Source: Congeria kusceri (Eukaryota > Mollusca > Bivalvia > Myida > Dreissenidae). From it: a stretch of 64,000 nt of DNA. This document shows, in pieces, positions 48,490 through 59,999 of the stretch. The DNA lies in assembly GCA_027627225.1 (NCBI GenBank), contig JAPFQT010000039.1:1244001-1308000 (forward strand), in the 5' to 3' direction. The position numbers and the translations under genes are program-made. Each line of letters starts with the position of its first letter. Within the stretch, counting starts at the first letter, position 1. The notes beneath the pieces are model-generated. The model worked only from the letters and a program-made list of their open reading frames with translations, was not told the DNA's origin and searched no databases.

Positions 48490-48670
48490 AGCCTGTGTGG
48501 ACTGTGCAGTACGCACATGCTGATCTGGGACAACACTTTCCGCTTTTATGGTATTTTCTGTTCCTATGAAGTCTCTTCTAAACATAAATCCACTGTAGGC
48601 GGAAAGTGCCGTTCTGTATTAGCCTGTGCGGACTTACACACTTGCATTAAACCCGGTTTTCCCATGACAC
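48490..48670. mobile_element. Inverted-repeat element, 'GCCTGTGTGGACTG' type
   Basis: AGCCTGTGTGGACTGTGCAG and GATCTGGGACAACACTTTCC (left) face GGCGGAAAGTGCCGTTCTGT and TAGCCTGTGCGGAC (right, inverted). The sequence ends CATTAAACCCGGTTTTCCCA. I recall such sequence as a common bivalve dispersed repeat, not checked. The 82-codon frame 48439-48687 runs through it and is not called. Confidence 0.65.
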
Positions 48671-49744
48671 CCCTTATATATATTTGAAGAGTTTTTATGA
48701 TTAAATTATTTTAGTAAACAATGCATTTATTCATAGTCTTATTAAAACAATATCTATTTGTAGATTGTATTGCCTCTACACAAGAATTTGGTAGAAACAT
48801 CAGTATTTCACAAGAAAAACAATGATGCTGAGCATCATAAGGTGCCGGGAAACTATGAAAAGTCCATATGTTAAAGACACATTAATTATGTAATGTCCGT
48901 ACAATTGACTGATCTTACTGCCTCATATTTTCCATCAGTGATTTTTTAAATCTAAATAATTTATACAGTATTTATCAGGCAAATCAAAATTTACTAGAAG
49001 TTACCTTGTTTCCAAGAAAATAAGGACGAGAAGGAATATGAGCGTTAAAAATATTTGTTATGGATTAAGCATTTATACTATGTGTGCCAAATAAAAACAC
49101 ACATCAGGGAACATTCATCACAATTAAATAATATTATTTCACAAAAGCGTTAAGTTATACCTAATAGTTGCGAATTAGATTTATATTCTTTTGTGAAAAT
49201 ACGTCTCGAGCGTTTTTGTGTATAGCTATTCTAGTTTTAATGCATTCATAAAACGCACAGAAAGTAAAAATACCAAATTTCAATCAAACTGAATTACATA
49301 TGTACAAAGCCTCCGCTAGTGTCTATTTATAGAAAAGATGCAAAATCTATTTATATATTGAATAGCCTCTACAGGAGAACAAAAGATAACACGCAATTCT
49401 AAATAATTCTTAATAAATAGATTTACCAACATTTATCCAAATATACATGCATGGAAAGTTTATAAATGAAAGTAATTCTCCATTCATTATTAATCTTATT
49501 GCTCATGGTTCTCTGGATGCTTGTTAGACGATTCAGTGTTGTTTACGTGTATACTATTAATAGGCGCAGGTCAGTCAGCGAGTGTATTCTATGGAATGTT
49601 GCCTATCGAATATGGGATATTAACGGCTGATTTTCCCAAGGTCATGTTACACAGCCTATAAACACTGGCAAGTAAATTGAAAATGAAAATTGAGCCCATG
49701 CAACTGTCGAGTAGGGAGCACATAACTGGAAATTACGGGCTGTC
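48671..49744. other. Intergenic sequence with no recognised gene
   Basis: AT-rich, with no domain-bearing frame. Confidence 0.5.
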
Positions 49745-51372
49745 ATCAAGCCCTCTGTGAAAAAGTAGGAAAAATATAGGGGCTTTCTTTAAAGAAAAGT
49801 AGGAAAAAAGTAGGAAAAAGTATATATTTCTTGTCAAAAAGTAGGAATTTTAAAACACATTTACCATAGCAAAGTTACGTTTAAATTGACTGAACTTCGT
49901 AAATTACCCTTCAATGTTAACAATAGGCAACTGCTCAGTTTGAGGAGTGTAATCATGGGACATCTGCCAGAAATCCTGAATTGGTTTTTTAATTGTTTAA
50001 CTAATAATACAAACGTACCAATAACTAGCTCAATATAAACATAAGGTAATGATTACAATAAACACGTACACTGCAAAATATGTTACATCAATACCAAAGG
50101 TTTCACAGAGTTACTACTACCAATAGTATCAAGCACTTTGAAATCAATTGTCTTTTTTAAGAAGTTGTACTCCCAGTTGTATCTGACCATCTTTGTCTGC
50201 TGTTTATTGGAATTAATGTCACACTCATCAGCCAGTTATAATATGGCGATTTCCAGCTTTTCATGGTGGAGAAAGACAACATACATGCAGGCACCTGGGT
50301 AAAACTACTGATCATAAGCTAGATGGGTAGCTTTCTCACTTGAACGAATATGACCCCATTAAGGCTTGAGCCTACTGTGGTTTGGGCCTACAGTGGTAAG
50401 GGGCAAGTGATCAACAGTCAGAGACTTGAACCCACAGTAAGATGTCTGTGTCTGTGAATTCATACGTCCCTCGCATTTGTTGTACACCAATGGGTAGGAA
50501 GGACATCAGGATAATGAATAGGTGAATTCAGCACGACTTCTCACAATTTACAAACACATAGGATTTCTAACATAGTGGTTAGAGCATTTACAGAATCAAG
50601 GATGGGATTAGACTCCATCTTTGTGATAATCTTTCATAATATAAAAGGAATAGCACTCGGTACATATTCAGAAAAATCTCGATAAATAGTATTATTTTCA
50701 AAAACGCTAAACATTTTCTTTAACAATAAGAAGACAATTAGGTAATGCATTTTGTCAGGTTGTATGTCAATACAACTTAATTAAAACTATTGTTTTGCTT
50801 TCCAATTTAAAGTAGGTGATAATGAAGTAGACTACAACCTGATAGATTTCTGAGGCAGTCAGCAATTAATCCCAGATTCTAAATATCTCATGTCCTGTAT
50901 ATGTATTTGAATAACATTATTTGATAAAAGATCTGAATAAAATCTACACTAGACATTTAGAGCTGGAAAGTACACTGAGCTCCATCAGTAAGCCCACCAT
51001 TGGGAACAAAACCACAATTATATCTACACATGTATATGATAACAGATTCATTCTTCAGTGTACATGACTTTAACTTGATTTTTAACTCATTTTAGCCTGT
51101 GAATACAAATCTATGCATGTCAAAGTCAATACATACAATAAAAATAGTTCCAGACAAATTAGCAGGGGAACATACCACATTGTCCCATCTATACAATACA
51201 TTTACAAATAGACTTTGTTCTTTTTTATATAAAACATTATTTAATTCATCTTCATTTCTGGCAAACTAAAAAAGTAGGAATAATAGGAGTTTTTTTTACC
51301 AAAAAGTAGGAAAAAGTATGAGTGAATTAACAAAGTAGGAAAAGCAGGAAAAAGTAGGACCAGTTTGACAGC
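49745..51372. mobile_element. 1.6-kb element with short inverted ends and AAAAGTAGGA blocks
   Basis: The left end GGGCTGTCATCAAG and the right end TTTGACAGCC form a short terminal inverted repeat (GGCTGTCA/TGACAGCC). Just inside both ends are several copies of AAAAAGTAGGAAAA in the same, not inverted, orientation. The interior has no long frame, so it would be non-autonomous. The superfamily is not settled; hAT-like non-autonomous elements are one possibility. Confidence 0.5.
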
Positions 51373-51375
51373 CTG

Positions 51376-51548
51376 TTTTGAGTTACGTGCGACACAAATC
51401 TAAACATGTCATTTGTTTCTAAAAATATGCTTATGAAGTTTCATCACTCTAGCATTTATACCTTTTGAGTTACGCACCTATCCGACGACGAACGGACAAG
51501 GCAAATCTATATGCACCCACCCATCCCTCTAAAATTGGGGCATAACAA
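51376..51548 (+). mobile_element. Truncated family 3 repeat
   Basis: GAGTTACGTGCGACACAAAT, AAGTTTCATCACTCTAGCA, a GACGACGAACGGACAAGGCA tract and the end CTCTAAAATTGGGGCATAAC. It lies immediately beyond the AAAAGTAGGA element. Confidence 0.7.
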
Positions 51549-52338
51549 ACGTTAAACAAACCGTGGAATTCATAAACTGATAGTACAACTGCTTCTACTA
51601 GTACTGAATACAAAATGTACGAATTGTAATAAAGAAGTAGTCCCAAGATTCTAGAAATACATCAAACAAAACTTGGGCTGTTAACAAGTTTTATTGCATA
51701 TGTTTGTGTTATTTCTACAACACATAATTAAATAGTAACTTTCACAGAAAACTTTCATTAAAAAGGACCTTTAAAGTCAACAAAGACACAACTGCGTAAT
51801 GATCCTTACTATTTATGATCTATAAGTAAAAAAAAAAAACACAATGAATGACCATGACCTTTATGCTCGTTTTCAAAAACTCTCAATCAAAGCACAAAAT
51901 TTAATCTGGATGTTTCAGAAAACATGTTTGTGTATTCTAAATACAAGGTATGTAAATTATCTTCAATTGGCTGACAAGAAAATGAGATCTGGCAAAAGTA
52001 AACAATGCGACTGTATAACTAATACAGCTAAGTTTATCCCCCAGGGCAGGGTGTTATTTCAACAATCACAGCTTGAAGATGAGATAAACTACAGGGTTTA
52101 ACCTTAGTGTGTGAGGAACATTATACATGGCATGTACATACCCAAAATGTTTAAATAGATACAATCCATAATAGTCTGAACATATATGTTCTGAATTTAC
52201 GTTTGTTAGTATTTGATCAATAATCTCCAGTATAGAATGGATCAACTATTATAATTAAAATTCTTCAACAAATCAAGAATTGCAAGACATTTTCTAATGG
52301 CCTATAGTACTACTAAATTAGGATACTACAATCAATAT
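51549..52338. other. Intergenic sequence with no recognised gene
   Basis: The 85-codon plus-strand frame 51844-52101 has no recognised domain and poor context and is not called. Confidence 0.4.
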
Positions 52339-52589
52339 TAATTTCTTTAAAGAAAGCCTCTATAAGGGGCGTATCAACGGTAGGTCCACATTTATAAAAA
52401 CTAGACATATGTCCGTAGGACACAGATGACCCCACATTCCGCTGGTTGTCACAAAACTCTGATGTTATTAATTTCTTTAAAGAAAGCCTCTATAAGGGGC
52501 GTATCAACGGTAGGTCCACATTTATAAAAACTAGACACGGATGACCCCACATTCCGCTGGTTGTCACAAAACTCTGATGTTGGAAGAAA
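52339..52589. repeat. Recent 130-bp tandem duplication over the left end of a family 3 repeat
   Basis: ATTTCTTTAAAGAAAGCCTC starts at 52341 and 52471. The second copy is nearly identical but has lost about 14-18 bp around ATGTCCGTAGGACA, one arm of the small hairpin that marks the element's left end. Confidence 0.9.
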
Positions 52590-53306
52590 TGCACCAAAAT
52601 ACCCTGGTACACAAGTTCACATGCTGATGAATATGCTTATAAAGTTTCATTAGTCTAGTAGTTATACTTTTTGAGTTCAAGCGACACAAATCCAAAAATG
52701 TCATTTTTTGCTAAAAAAAAAAGAAGGTCATAACGCCACGGATGGCCGAAAAAAAACTGCACCAAAATACCTAGGTGCACATGTTCACATACTGAATAAT
52801 ATGTTAATAAATTTCCATCAGTCTAATAATAATACTTTTTGAGTTACAAGTCTAAAAATGTCATTGTTTGCTAAAAAAAGGTCCATAACTCCGCCGACGT
52901 CCAAAAAACTGCACCTAAATACCCAGGTGCACAAGTTCACATGTTGATTAATATGTATATAAAGATTCATCACAGTAGCAGTAATACTTTTTGAGTTACA
53001 CGCGACACAAGTCCAAAAATGTCATTTTTGCTGAGCCATAACTCTGCTGGTGTTGGAAAAAACTGCACCAAAAAATATATTTTTTTACTAAAAAAGGGCT
53101 ATAACTCCGCTGATGTCGGAAAAAACTGCACCAAAATACCCAGGTGCACAAGCCCCGATGCTGATGAATATGCTTATAAAGTTTCATCACTTTAGCAGTT
53201 ATACTTTTTTAATTATGGGCGACACGAAAATCCAACGGAAGGACGGTCGGACAGACAAGGGCAAATCTAATTGCCCCCTCCCCCCTCTAAAGTGGGGGCA
53301 TAACAA
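52402..53306 (+). mobile_element. Interspersed repeat, family 3, long copy
   Basis: Units with GCACCAAAATACCCAGGTGC at 52591, 52759, 52911, 53065 and 53128 (spacing 152-168 bp, the last one shortened to 63). A CGGAAGGACGGTCGGACAGA tract and a CCCCCTCCCCCCTCTAAAGT + GGGGGCATAA end follow. Confidence 0.82.
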
Positions 53307-53654
53307 ACTTCATTTGCAGAGAATATTATTGAACCATGTTGGTTTGTTTCTGTAAACATTTAAAAAACATATACTATTTTATTACATAAACATTGGTCAC
53401 AGGTGATACTTTTGCGGGCGTGAAACAATTTGTAGTAGTAGTAAAAGAGATATGAATGGAATGTACATGAAGTACCATAACGCGCCTGCTCACTATTGAT
53501 AAACTTTGCATATAGCAAGTTTTCATTAAAGAGCACACATTTCTGGGTGTGAGTTTTAATACTTATAGAACCATGTCTTCCAAACTTAATTATTGTCTCA
53601 TATGCATGTTTCATCAATATTATGTTAATAATAGGAAATTGTCTTGAATTAATA

Positions 53655-54040
53655 TAAGCTGAACTTCGATATCTCAAAGTCGCCGAGAGCTCACAAACGA
53701 CTTCGAGATATCAGCAGTTTGACATCTCCAAAAAGAGACCTTTTATAAGCATTTAGTCTAAATGTTCACGAAGTTGCAATACAACATTGCCATCCTGTAT
53801 GCATATACTGAACTGTAAACCAGTGGAAAATAATTCAAGTTTACATACGCTCGTTTAAATATGTGTCGAGATGTTTGCGATCTGAGAGAAACTTGGTCTT
53901 GGCTTGATATTGTCACTGGCATCAACACTATTCAATATTCATTTCATATAAATTAAGAAGGAAAAAAGTTTACAAATATTTTTGAGATGACCTGAACTTT
54001 ATTTTTTATGCGAGTTCGAGATTACTAAGTTCAGCTCTAT
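53655..54040. mobile_element. Pogo/Tigger-like MITE, ~385 bp
   Basis: The left end AAGCTGAACTTCGATATCTC and the right end, reverse-complemented GAGCTGAACTTAGTAATCTC, form about 20-bp terminal inverted repeats. The left part has a further inverted pair (TTCGATATCTC / GAGATATC). No frame is present. A CAGTTGAACCTCATCAAAG left end of similar type lies at 56702. Confidence 0.6.
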
Positions 54041-54480
54041 GTCTATACACAATGCAATACTTTCGATACGCCCCTTTAAATCAAAGGTACACAAATAACA
54101 TTATTTAATTTTGGCATGAATGTTTAGGTCTTGAATGGGTGAAGCATAATAGACACTGAAAAAAATTCTATTCATTGTATTTCAAGACGAACATGGTAAA
54201 TTGGCTAGTGAACAAATCTCAAACAATATAAATGGTTTATTTTGTTGATCAGGGGCCATATTACAGAAAACATCTTAAATATTTTCAATGTTCAAATTTT
54301 GGAAGTGTAATATTTCTAAAACTGCACATAAAGTTGTGAATTTCTTTACAGTTTATTAATTAATAATGAATAGTATAACTGATTACAATGAAACTGAAGA
54401 ACACGATCATAAATGTTAAATAATGGTTATTGGAGACAAGAAAAGGTGGTGGATAAAATCAACACACCACAGTTAATAAC
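54041..54480. other. Gap with a partial MITE end
   Basis: GGGGCCATATTACAGAAAAC followed by ATCTTAAAT near 54249 resembles the left end of the MITE at 10760. Nothing else is seen. Confidence 0.35.
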
Positions 54481-55155
54481 AAGAGCTGTTTGTAAAACAG
54501 TTATGCCCCCTCTAGATTAAAAGCAATCTTTTAAATATCAAGTTTGGTGATTATCGGATGAGAACTGTTGGACATAGGGAGCGAAAACTGCTTAGAAGGA
54601 CAATTTTAGATGAATCAACTCCACGTAACTCTGCAGATCCAGTTGTGTTTTGGTTGATCATCAAACTTGGCAATGATACTATAACCTCAAATATTTTCAT
54701 TAAGTTTGGTGAAGATTAGATGAAAACTGTTGGACTTCGAGAGTGTAACGCTAAAACGGCCAATTTAAGATAATTCAAGGGTCATAACTCCACAAATTCT
54801 GGGGCGATTTGGCTGATTATCGAACTTGGCCAAGAAATGATGCCCACAAACATTTTCAGCAAGTTTAGTGAAGATCAGATGAAAACTGTTTGACACAGAG
54901 AGAGGAAACTGCTAAAAAGGCTAATTTTAGATAACTCAAGAGCCGTAACTCAACAATTCCTGGAGCGATTTGGATGATTATCGAACTTGGCCGAGATATC
55001 ATGCCAATAAACATGTTCATGAAGTTTAGTTAAGATTCGATGAAAACTATAAGACTTAAGAGAGCGGAAATGAAATGGTCTACAAACCGACCGACCGATA
55101 GACAGACCGACATTAAACCAATACACCCCGCCATCTTTGATGGGGGGCATAATTA
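54481..55155 (+). mobile_element. Interspersed repeat, 'GATGAAAACTGTTGGAC' family (family 4)
   Basis: The left end AAGAGCTGTTTGTAAAACAG continues TTATGCCCCCTC. Four units have GATGA(A/G)AACT at about 54557, 54719, 54878 and 55038 (159-162 bp). The tail is ACCGACCGACCGATAGACAG and the end ACACCCCGCCATCTTTGATG + GGGGGCATAATTA. Confidence 0.82.
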
Positions 55156-56164
55156 CTGTATATTTGATCGATGTTGTTGTTGTTATAACTATGGTAACTT
55201 ACTGAGGAAAGTTTTATAAGTAATACCGTGTTTTTCCATAGCTGTTTCTCATATAAGAATACTGCTGGCTAATTGCTACACAAAATGACCATGAAGGGAG
55301 CACTTTGCTCGTCATGGGACAATACTTCTGGTGGTATTATTATAGGTTTTTGTCATTTGTTTTCTATACAGTAAAGCAAACAATTTACTAACTGTGGTCT
55401 AGGTTGGATAAATTTTACATAAGGTATAAAAGAGGCAGTTATTCACATAGCCATTTAGAAGGGATATTCTTGAATATCCTTGAGAAAATATTTAAACTTA
55501 AGGAGTGCAGTTTATGTATAAGATTGCTACAATCAATCAATTTATGTCATCAAAGTTGCAAAAGTTGATTTTGATCTCAAACTCAAGAAAGAAAACACAA
55601 AACTCAACCCAATCATAAAGCAGTAAATTGTGAATCTTACACATTTATTCATAACCTGTAAGTAACTTACATGCCACGAACATACCCACCCGAAGGTATT
55701 ACAAATCTATTATCTAGTTTAGCTTGATAATTTTACACAAAGGAATTCGCTGGGGAAGGCTATCACATTTGTCAAGCTATTTTAAATCTTGTAGTGTCTA
55801 CTAATTTGTTTTCAAACTCAATAATAAATCGTTGGATCATAGACAGTTTTTAAAGCATATTATATCTGCCTAAGTGTTTGCTTTGTTTTCCACTGAAAAG
55901 GTCAAAGACGCACTGATAACTCTGTGCCAAAGATCTACTACAGAACAATGTGTTAAGCGATTTATGAATGTGGTTTTGTATGTTGACAAATGTTTTAACA
56001 TTCTGCTTCAAAACTGTAGTGTCATTAGCTAGGATATCATTTACACCTGAATTTCTTTAACAGTGCTTATATACACCAATCAAGATAATAATAAATTGGA
56101 CCAGTAACAAACAGCATTTAAACGTTTCATGCCCATTAAACAATACAAAGTTAAAATACACTCA
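55156..56164. other. Intergenic sequence with no recognised gene
   Basis: AT-rich; nothing supportable was found. Confidence 0.45.
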
Positions 56165-57726
56165 AATACAAGAGGGCCAAAGTGGCCCTGAGTTGCTACC
56201 CTGAGTTGTCACAAAAGTAGATTGAAGGCAAGAGCCCTGTGTCAAACAATGAATGTTTAACCTCAAACTAGGGCTATGTAACTTCCAATTGCATAGCCAA
56301 AACGCTAATGTATCTATTCTCCCCTCAAGAAGTTATCTTAGAAATTTAATTGACAATTGTTTTTCTTTTATTTTTTTTATCTTACAACTACCTGCTAGCA
56401 TCAAATTTTATTTTGTCTAGTTTGTGACTCCATAAATTTTGAATAACATGGCATATAATGAAGACTTTAACTGAATTTTATTATTTTAAGCAATTTGGTA
56501 GCAGGTCACTCAAGGAACATTTCTGTTAAATTATTTTTCAAATTTTCTAGTTTTGCAAGCTTTCGGTTGCCAGAGTTTTACTGATACTCCTTTAAATTGA
56601 AGGAAAATGGTAAAGTATCAACCCATGATCACATTTTGCACTCTGGACTCGTAACGTTTATGCCTACTGATCAATACAAATACAATACAAATAAGTAATT
56701 CAGTTGAACCTCATCAAAGTCATCCTGGCCTATAATAACGGACATTCGATCTAAACAGTTCAACGTTGTTTTTTAGACCCAGAAAAAATGAAGTTGTAGA
56801 AATAGCAAAATAAAACATTTGAGTTTGTTTTTTAAAATTGGTAAAAAATAAATGGTAAAATATTGCTACAAAAACAAGCATGGGCTCGTGTTCAGTGCGA
56901 TTTCCAAATTCATGGCGTTTACTAGAGATATTGCATGTATAACTGGCAACAGTAAAACAAGAATGCTCAAAATGTACAAAGTGAAACTGAAGTCTGTCTA
57001 CAAGCAGTCGTTTTTGTTTTTTTGGGGCGGACAACTACAAGGAGCGAATTGGTACTTTTTATAAACTTCATAACTTGACACTGTGCAGAATGATTGTGGG
57101 GATGTTAGATCACGTATCAGGTCGTACCATCAATGTAGACAAGATCACGTATCAGGTCGTACCATCAATGTAGACAATTAAAATATTTACTTGTATGGAT
57201 TTTCTCTATTACCCAAGGAAGCTTTCTGTGTAATTTGGTTGAATTCTGCCCAGGGTTTTAAGTGTTAACTGACGCATTGACACAGGCACAAACATCGGAC
57301 GAAATGTATCTTGGGCTTGAAACAATGTTTTTAAACACGTCTGGTGGAAAAGCAGGAGCCCATTAGTCACTTAATAGGTAAGCCACAAGTCACGAAATAA
57401 TGACTGGGCAGGAATTCTGCCCAGTGTTGAAAGTGTTAACTGACTCAATGACACACACACACACAACGGATGAAACACACAAAATAATTAATGGGCTTGT
57501 CACAATTTTTGTTTAAACATGTCTGGTTAGAAAGCATGGGGCCACAAGTGACTAAATAAGGAAGCCACAAGTCACTAAATAATCGTTGGAACATGCCTAT
57601 GATTAGTGCAGCGAGGCGAAATGTTAATAACAAACGACAGACAACAAACAACTGACGACAAACCATGACTGACCACAATAGCTCACACTAGGGCACTTCA
57701 ATCTCAGGTCTCAGGTGAGCTAAAAC
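56165..57726 (+). mobile_element. Decayed family 6 repeat(s) with internal insertions
   Basis: AGAGGGCCAAAGTGGCCCTG hairpin at the left, CACTCAAGGAACATTTCTGT near 56508, and ACAAACAACTGACGACAAAC plus the end AGCTCACACTAG...CAGGTGAGCTAAAA at 57681-57726. Interruptions include a pogo-like end at 56702, a 34-bp duplication of ATCACGTATCAGGTCGTACC (57109 and 57143) and an (AC)n run at 57450-57463. The 104-codon minus frame 56720-57034 has no domain. Confidence 0.55.
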
Positions 57727-58355
57727 TAGAATTGTCACAGGAGTGACGGATATACCCCCACAATATGGCCTCGTCACAAAACTATGGTATCCCTGGCATC
57801 CATTTGAAAGAAACAGACACAGTGAGAATGCTTTAATTTGTGAATGTTTAACAGTGTGTTTGGAAAAATTTAATTTCAATATGAGCCATAACTCTGTCAA
57901 CATTTAGTGGTTTGCAACAAAAGTCGAACATGACCTGTATTTATGGTGTTACACCTATGTACCATGTTTTTAGGGAATTTAAGTCAAAAAGAGGCCATAA
58001 CGCTGTCAAAATTTAGTGTTTTGTAACAAAAGTCAAACCTGACCAGTATTTTCTGATGCTACATACCAAATATTATTTGAATATGTCAATCAATTCTTGA
58101 GTAATCGTCCGAAAACCATGTTTTTAGGGAACTGAAGTCAAAAAGGGACCATAACTCTGTCAAAAATTGGTGGTTTACAACCAAAGTCAAACATCACTTG
58201 TGTTCTATTGTGTTACAAATGTGTACCAAAAATTGTTTGAATATGTGAAGCCTTTCTTGAGTTATCATCCGGAAACTATGAAAACCAACTGACCGACAGA
58301 CCCACAAGCTCACTCCTATATACCCCCTAAACTTCGTTTGGGGGGGGGGGTATAA
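57725..58355 (+). mobile_element. Interspersed repeat, family 2, copy B
   Basis: The left end TGTCACAGGAGTGACGGATA continues TACCCCCACAATATGG. Three units of ATTTAGTG...GTTTTTAGGGAA follow. The end is CTATATACCCCCTAAACTTC + GTTTGGGGGGGGGGTATAA. It begins exactly where the family-6 end hairpin stops. Confidence 0.85.
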
Positions 58356-58372
58356 ATATGTTAATTGCAACC

Positions 58373-58610
58373 ATACTTTATTTGGACAGCATGAGAGCAA
58401 CTATTGTTGACATAAATGTTATCTTACCTTGGCAAGAACTTGTGTTTGCAATCCTTTACTTGACAACTATCCCAACCACAGTCACTTCCACCTAGGCAGG
58501 AGGGAGGTCAGTACAGGTCCGGTGTCTGGCTGGAGTTCCATTGCTGCTGCTTACTGAACTTGAGTTGCTGGCTGACCAATTTGTCCTCCATACATCAACT
58601 GAGTATTCTA
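58373..58610 (-). other. Second copy of the block seen at 35.3 kb
   Basis: Related throughout to 35285-35540, with the same donor-like ATCTTACCTTGGCAA (minus strand GCCAAGGTAAGAT) and ATGGAACTC...GACACCGGACCTGTACTGAC. It has a roughly 20-bp insertion (CTAGGCAGGAGGGAG region) relative to the other copy. It could be an alternative first exon or a dispersed repeat. Confidence 0.4.
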
Positions 58611-58649
58611 CAAGTGAATAACAAAGCATTCATGTGGATACTGTAATAT

Positions 58650-58749
58650 ACAGGCAGTTAAAGGGTATAGTAAATATATTGCACCCATAGGAGACTGATG
58701 TCAACCGAGGCCGAAGGGGGGCAATATTTACTATACCCCTCAATATGCC
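58650..58749. mobile_element. Hairpin element around GGTATAGTAAATAT
   Basis: GGCAGTTAAAGGGTATAGTA + AATATATTGCACCC faces GGGGGGCAATATTTACTATA + CCCCTCAATATGCC. The arms are about 33 bp, around a CG-rich loop (TCAACCGAGGCCGAAG). A further CCCCCCCCCTCGGGGTATAT lies at 58998. Confidence 0.7.
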
Positions 58750-59157
58750 TGAGATATTTATTTTATTATACCGAACAAAAATACTGTAATCCAAAGAACA
58801 ATTAAGTCTTATATAGTTAACGAAAGTTTAATATTGGAAAATCAAGAGCTCATCGACTTAGATTTTTTAAATTAATTTTAATAAGCGCCTACCGATTATT
58901 TGCTAATACGGATTTCTCAGAAAACACAAGATGCTTCTTTTAGGCCCATGCGCTGTGTATATTTTGGTCCACGCGCAGCATATTATTAAAAATTACACCC
59001 CCCCCTCGGGGTATATTACTTACAAACGCCATGGTATATTAAAATTATGCAGGGATGGTTATATGGGATTTTATAATGGGAAAACGAAGCGAGGTATAAT
59101 AATGGTAATTAAACAAAACAACTTCTGCGGTCAAATTATACAAACTCTTAAGTAACT
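58750..59157. other. Gap with no recognised gene
   Basis: The 74-codon plus-strand frame 58931-59155 runs across the CCCC/GGGG segment and is not called. Confidence 0.35.
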
Positions 59158-59578
59158 AGACATGTGTCTGTAGGACACAGATACCCCCACATTCCGCTGG
59201 TTGTCACAAAACTCTGCTGATGTCGGAAAAAACTGCGCCAAAATATTCAGGTGCACAAGTTTACATGGTGATGAATATGTTAATAGTTTCATAATGTAGC
59301 AGTTATACCTTTCAAGTTAAAAGCGACATGTTCCACAAATGTCATTTTCTGCTCAAAAAGGGCCGTAATTCTGACGTCGGAAAGACCTGCGCACAAATAC
59401 CAGGTGCACAAGTTCACATGCTGATAAATACGTTTATAAAGCATCATCGCTCTTGTAGTTATACTTTTTGAGTTACGCGTGACACAAAAGTCCGACAGGC
59501 CAGACGGACAGACAAGGGCAAATCTTATTTCTGTTTTAATGCCCCCACTTTTAGAGAGGGGGGTGGCAGGGGGCATAA
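59158..59578 (+). mobile_element. Interspersed repeat, family 3, copy with G-rich end
   Basis: The left end AGACATGTGTCTGTAGGACA continues CAGATACCCCCACATTCC. Two units follow, then GGCCAGACGGACAGACAAGG and the end GCCCCCACTTTTAGAGAGGG + GGGTGGCAGGGGGCATAAA. Confidence 0.82.
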
Positions 59579-59604
59579 AAACAGAACAGAAAAATAAGAT
59601 ATGT

Positions 59605-59622
59605 TATATATATATATATATA
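59605..59622. repeat. (TA)n microsatellite
   Basis: About nine TA units next to the end of the preceding repeat. Confidence 0.9.
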
Positions 59623-59717
59623 AGATATAAGATACATGCTTTTATTTCAAACACAAACATTATTTCCTAGATATTCTCATGCACAGTATTGTATATTTCG
59701 TTTAAATAAACATGTTG

Positions 59718-59790
59718 ATGCAAAAAGTTTACCCCGTGATTCGAACCCTAGTCGATTGGTTGATAGGTAGACACGCATACAACTACACAC
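59718..59790 (-). mobile_element. tRNA-like SINE head, degenerate
   Basis: On the minus strand, GTGTAGTTGTATGCGTGTC (A-box-like) is followed by CGACTAGGGTTCGAATCACG (B box GGTTCGAATC). The clover-leaf is not convincing, so a decayed tRNA-derived SINE is the best reading. Confidence 0.35.
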
Positions 59791-59999
59791 TTTGTCCTTG
59801 CTTAAACCTAGCGGTAACGAAAGCTACATTCAAATGTATCTATAACTGAATCTAAAATAAGTAATACAAACATCTCCAAATATACACGAACACACTTCAA
59901 TGTTTTCCCGCTACAGTTTTCAACAAGATTGTCAAAGTTGACTATACAGCTATATAAGGTCACACTTCCCCACCCTCTGACGCCATGTTTTACAAAAAA

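Noticed and set aside
48439..48687. 82-codon Cys-rich frame resembling a small secreted peptide
   Set aside because: It runs through an inverted-repeat dispersed element and has no signal peptide.
56720..57034. 104-codon minus-strand frame
   Set aside because: Phe-rich, with an overlapping plus-strand frame and no domain; it starts near a MITE-like end.
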